Shown here: positions 7,272 through 9,214 of the stretch, in pieces
How the letters are laid out: every line of letters begins with the position of its first letter
Numbering within the stretch: position 1 is the stretch's first letter
Assembly: GCA_964611755.1 (NCBI GenBank)
Contig: CAZTBB010000069.1
Location: 1 to 9,214, forward strand
Length of the DNA stretch: 9,214 nucleotides
Direction: 5' to 3'
Origin: CAZTBB01 sp964611755
GTDB lineage: Bacteria > Pseudomonadota > Alphaproteobacteria > Micavibrionales > Micavibrionaceae
Program-made: the position numbers and the translations under genes
Notes under the pieces: model-generated
Database searches by the model: none
What the model saw: the letters and a program-made list of their open reading frames with translations, nothing else
Told to the model about the DNA's origin: nothing

Positions 7272-7796
7272 CTATCGTGCCCGCAAAAAGTCATCCGCGC
7301 TCATGGGGATGCCGATTTGACTTTGCGCCGCCTGCGGTGTTGACGTTGTCTGCATTGCCCGCTGCTGCATGGGGGCACTGCTTAAAAATGCCAGTGCCAG
7401 CGAACCTAAAAACACAAATCCCGCCAACATAAATACGCCCATCACCAATTTAATAATTAGCGGTGTTTTTTTAGAGCCGCACGCAGCAGCTCTATTATCA
7501 TCACTGTGATTATTTGCTGGTTTGATCTGCCCCTGAGCACTTTCCATAGCTTTAGAGGCCGCCTTGAGTGCTTGAACCGCACTACCTTGGGTCTCAAAAA
7601 CGGCGATATCAAGGTTTTCACCTTTGGCTGTCCTTAAAACCAAAATGTGAGATTTATTTTTCTCTGAAACCTCAAGCGCCGAAGCCTTCGCATCGCCCAA
7701 ATCCATCTGCCATAAAATTGGCTTATGCGCGCCCAGCAATGACAAAATCAATTTGCCATCAACAACTTTAGCTGTGCTTTTATTCTGCTTGGTCAT
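7272..7796 (-). CDS. Unrecognised single-pass membrane protein between dotM and dotL
   Basis: This is a 174-aa protein I do not recognise. Residues 1-85 look like a small soluble domain, with alternating short strands (KLILSLLG, ILWQMDLG, HILVLRTAKG, LDIAVFET) and then a helix (AVQALKAASKAM). This is loosely the pattern of a PH-like fold, but that is only a guess from the pattern. A polar linker with a CGSKK stretch leads to one membrane segment at about 113-138. The basic residues before it place the N-domain in the cytosol. The last 35 or so residues (Gln/Ala/Ser-rich, ending PMSADDFLRAR) would lie outside. It sits 28 nt after the dotM stop and 17 nt before the dotL start on the same strand, so it is almost certainly co-transcribed and may belong to the coupling complex. 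Its length and layout do not match DotN, IcmS, IcmW or DotK. Confidence 0.82.
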   Translation of the reverse strand: MTKQNKSTAKVVDGKLILSLLGAHKPILWQMDLGDAKASALEVSEKNKSHILVLRTAKGENLDIAVFETQGSAVQALKAASKAMESAQGQIKPANNHSDDNRAAACGSKKTPLIIKLVMGVFMLAGFVFLGSLALAFLSSAPMQQRAMQTTSTPQAAQSQIGIPMSADDFLRAR

Positions 7797-7824
7797 TATA
7801 TTCTCTCATTCCTTTCATGATGCC

Positions 7825-9027
7825 TTAAGCCACTTTTTTAATGCCGCGCTTTTTCGATTGTGAATAATCCAATTGCGGGATAGGCCTTGCCTTGTTTGTT
7901 CCCATATATTCTTTCAGCATATCCACCGCATCTTTCACTTTAGGCACAGGAATTGGGCGTGATGTCCGGCGCTCAGACTGAAAATGCGCCATAGCGCCAA
8001 GCGCTTCGGCATGGAAGCTCTGCCGACCCAGATTATTCAGTGGATACCACAGATTACGGTCATGTCCGCGCAACCATACAAACTGCGCAGGGGCCAGAAC
8101 CCCACCCTCATTCCGAGCATTCTCCAGAGCCTTTAATAAGGCTGTCGTCTGAAAGGCATGCTGGTTACATTTCGCTAATGTTGATTTTGAAAGCCCCCCG
8201 TTTTTAAGAATGTTGCGCGCATCCTTGACCAGGCTTCTATCCTTATTAAGGCGCAGGCCCTTCTTATGATCCCAGCACTTTGCAATCCGCGAGAGCATGG
8301 CATCGGCCTCACTTCTTTTACGGCTGGCTTTCAAACAAAAACTGGCAAGCAATACTTGCTGATAGGGCTCCAGTTTTTGCCAACCACCCCAACGCTTCCC
8401 GAGTTGTTTCGAAAAGGCCTGCTGACATTTTTCTTCATCAAGCTGCCCATCGGGAACAGGAATATTGTTATAGGCAATCCATTCTTCGGGTCCAAGAGCT
8501 TCGGCAAATAATGGCAATTCTGCCGGCACAGGTGATCCGGGCGCACGGGGCGGCTGTTTTGATGGGTTAAAACCGACAAAGGGTTGAATAACAGGAAAGA
8601 CCTGTGCCTGCCTCTTCATTAACCCCTCAAGCCCTAATGTCTCTCTAAATTGTGTTTTAGGCCCCTTGAGATAGGCCCAAACAGCCATAAGCACAAAGCC
8701 AAGTGTAAAGACTATTTTCAGAGGCTGCATGGCCAAAGAGGTAAAATAAGATAAGTGATTATAATCGAGCGATTTTTGCGTGTAGCGTGTCGTGTTTTCC
8801 ATACCGTCATGAAATGAAACCTCGCGCCCCATATACATAACGGTAAAATCATCCGGCACAAAATGGGATATCACCCACATCTGCGACCAACGCACCCAGC
8901 GTACGGCATCACGCACCTCTGCATGGTAGTAGAACCAGAACAGCCAGACCAGGCAGATGATGACCACCATCAAAATACCCCAGCCTATGAAATTCTCATG
9001 TAATGTGTTATCGGCGTTATCTGCCAC
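7825..9027 (-). CDS. dotM: Type IVB secretion coupling complex protein, DotM/IcmP-like
   Basis: This 400-aa inner-membrane partner of the DotL ATPase is related to IcmP of Legionella and TrbA of IncI plasmids. Two membrane segments are visible, at about 15-34 and 103-120, followed by a large cytosolic domain. The family signature is the stretch at 313-349 (nt 7981-8091), with FVWLRGHDRNLWYPLN, then GRQSFHAEALGAMAHF. Legionella DotM is slightly shorter and helps recruit effectors through basic surface patches. The segment 253-271 here (DHKKGLRLNKDRSLVKDAR) is strongly basic, but equating the two is inference. The start is GTG at 9027 with a GGGG-like ribosome binding site 6 nt upstream. It is the first gene of the minus-strand operon, with a candidate promoter at 9054-9081. 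The C-terminus is also basic (KKRGIKKVA). Confidence 0.9.
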   Translation of the reverse strand: MADNADNTLHENFIGWGILMVVIICLVWLFWFYYHAEVRDAVRWVRWSQMWVISHFVPDDFTVMYMGREVSFHDGMENTTRYTQKSLDYNHLSYFTSLAMQPLKIVFTLGFVLMAVWAYLKGPKTQFRETLGLEGLMKRQAQVFPVIQPFVGFNPSKQPPRAPGSPVPAELPLFAEALGPEEWIAYNNIPVPDGQLDEEKCQQAFSKQLGKRWGGWQKLEPYQQVLLASFCLKASRKRSEADAMLSRIAKCWDHKKGLRLNKDRSLVKDARNILKNGGLSKSTLAKCNQHAFQTTALLKALENARNEGGVLAPAQFVWLRGHDRNLWYPLNNLGRQSFHAEALGAMAHFQSERRTSRPIPVPKVKDAVDMLKEYMGTNKARPIPQLDYSQSKKRGIKKVA

Positions 9028-9053
9028 GCTAAACCCCGGTTAATTGCCAGTTT

Positions 9054-9081
9054 TTTATAAAAAAACCCCTTCTATTAACAA
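9054..9081 (-). promoter_or_regulatory. Candidate promoter of the dotM-dotL operon
   Basis: On the minus strand, TTGTTA (9076-9081) and TATAAA (9054-9059) are separated by 16 nt. Each matches four or five of the six consensus positions. The start of transcription would fall near 9047, about 20 nt before the GTG of dotM. The region is A+T-rich, so chance matches are possible. Confidence 0.45.
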
Positions 9082-9092
9082 TTTAACAGATA

Positions 9093-9122
9093 TTGAGCCT
9101 CAAAACCAATATTCCTTAGGAT
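9093..9122 (+). promoter_or_regulatory. Weak candidate promoter for the divergent gene, with a short palindrome
   Basis: TTGAGC (9093-9098) and TAGGAT (9117-9122) are spaced 18 nt apart and would serve the plus-strand gene starting at 9140. The -35 overlaps a perfect short palindrome TTGAG-C-CTCAA (9093-9103), a possible site for a regulator acting on both divergent units. An arm length of 5 makes chance likely. Confidence 0.25.
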
Positions 9123-9139
9123 AAGGGGCGGTAAAAAAA

Positions 9140-9214
9140 GTGAAAAAATCATTTGATCTTCTGAGAAAAATATTGCAAAACATGGGTTCGAAAATGAAGC
9201 GCAATGCCATAGCG
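9140..9214 (+). CDS. 5' end of a divergent gene, truncated by window edge
   Basis: From GTG 9140 an open frame of 25 codons runs off the window (VKKSFDLLRKILQNMGSKM then KRNAIA). The start is strongly basic and amphipathic, and KRNAIA could lead into a membrane segment or signal sequence beyond the edge. A purine run AAGGGG ends 11 nt before the GTG, which is rather far for a ribosome binding site. In-frame ATGs at 9182 and 9194 have no better site. The product cannot be named. Its divergent position next to dotM makes a further secretion-system component possible. Confidence 0.5.
   Translation, partial: MKKSFDLLRKILQNMGSKMKRNAIA

Noticed and set aside
9051..9067. Run of T then A near the dotM start as a terminator
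   Set aside because: It is an A/T-only inverted stretch without a GC stem and fits better as part of the A+T-rich promoter.

Overview
The window looks like chromosomal DNA of mid-range G+C from an alphaproteobacterium. The best taxonomic evidence is the GyrB C-terminal half: it carries the large proteobacterial insert and the stretches YLKDE, RSVRGVTER and GDVVEPRREFIQ, which I associate from memory with alphaproteobacterial GyrB. The rest of the window does not have the layout I would expect next to these genes in that class.

Left part, plus strand (1-4058): the 3' two-thirds of gyrB; argS 18 nt downstream without a clear ribosome binding site; then a Fic-fold protein with a C-terminal winged helix. 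This ArgS has the GDWGT-type sequence after its HIGH motif rather than the NDAG type I associate with alphaproteobacteria. The Fic-like protein has Cys in place of the catalytic His and an altered phosphate loop. It is probably a regulator rather than an AMP transferase. Just before it lie two tandem, related palindromes covering the expected -35 and -10 positions of a promoter whose transcript would begin at or next to the ATG (leaderless).

Right part, minus strand (4062-9027): an apparent operon read from right to left: dotM/icmP-like, an unrecognised 174-aa single-pass membrane protein, dotL/icmO-like ATPase, and a small pilin-like protein whose start overlaps the dotL stop. DotL and DotM are the core of the coupling complex of type IVB (Dot/Icm, IncI-like) secretion systems: DotL is the membrane ATPase that receives substrates and DotM is its membrane partner. 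The two extra genes are candidates for lineage-specific parts of this complex or its envelope apparatus. The DotL tail after the ATPase domain is a long Ala/Pro/Glu/Lys linker carrying two copies of a short helix-like motif, a plausible docking region for adaptor proteins.

Right edge (9028-9214): a 112-nt intergenic region with a credible minus-strand promoter for the dotM operon, then the first 25 codons of a divergent plus-strand gene that runs out of the window. The Fic gene and the secretion operon converge with only 3 nt between their stop codons and no visible terminator. No tRNA, rRNA, CRISPR or insertion sequence was seen.
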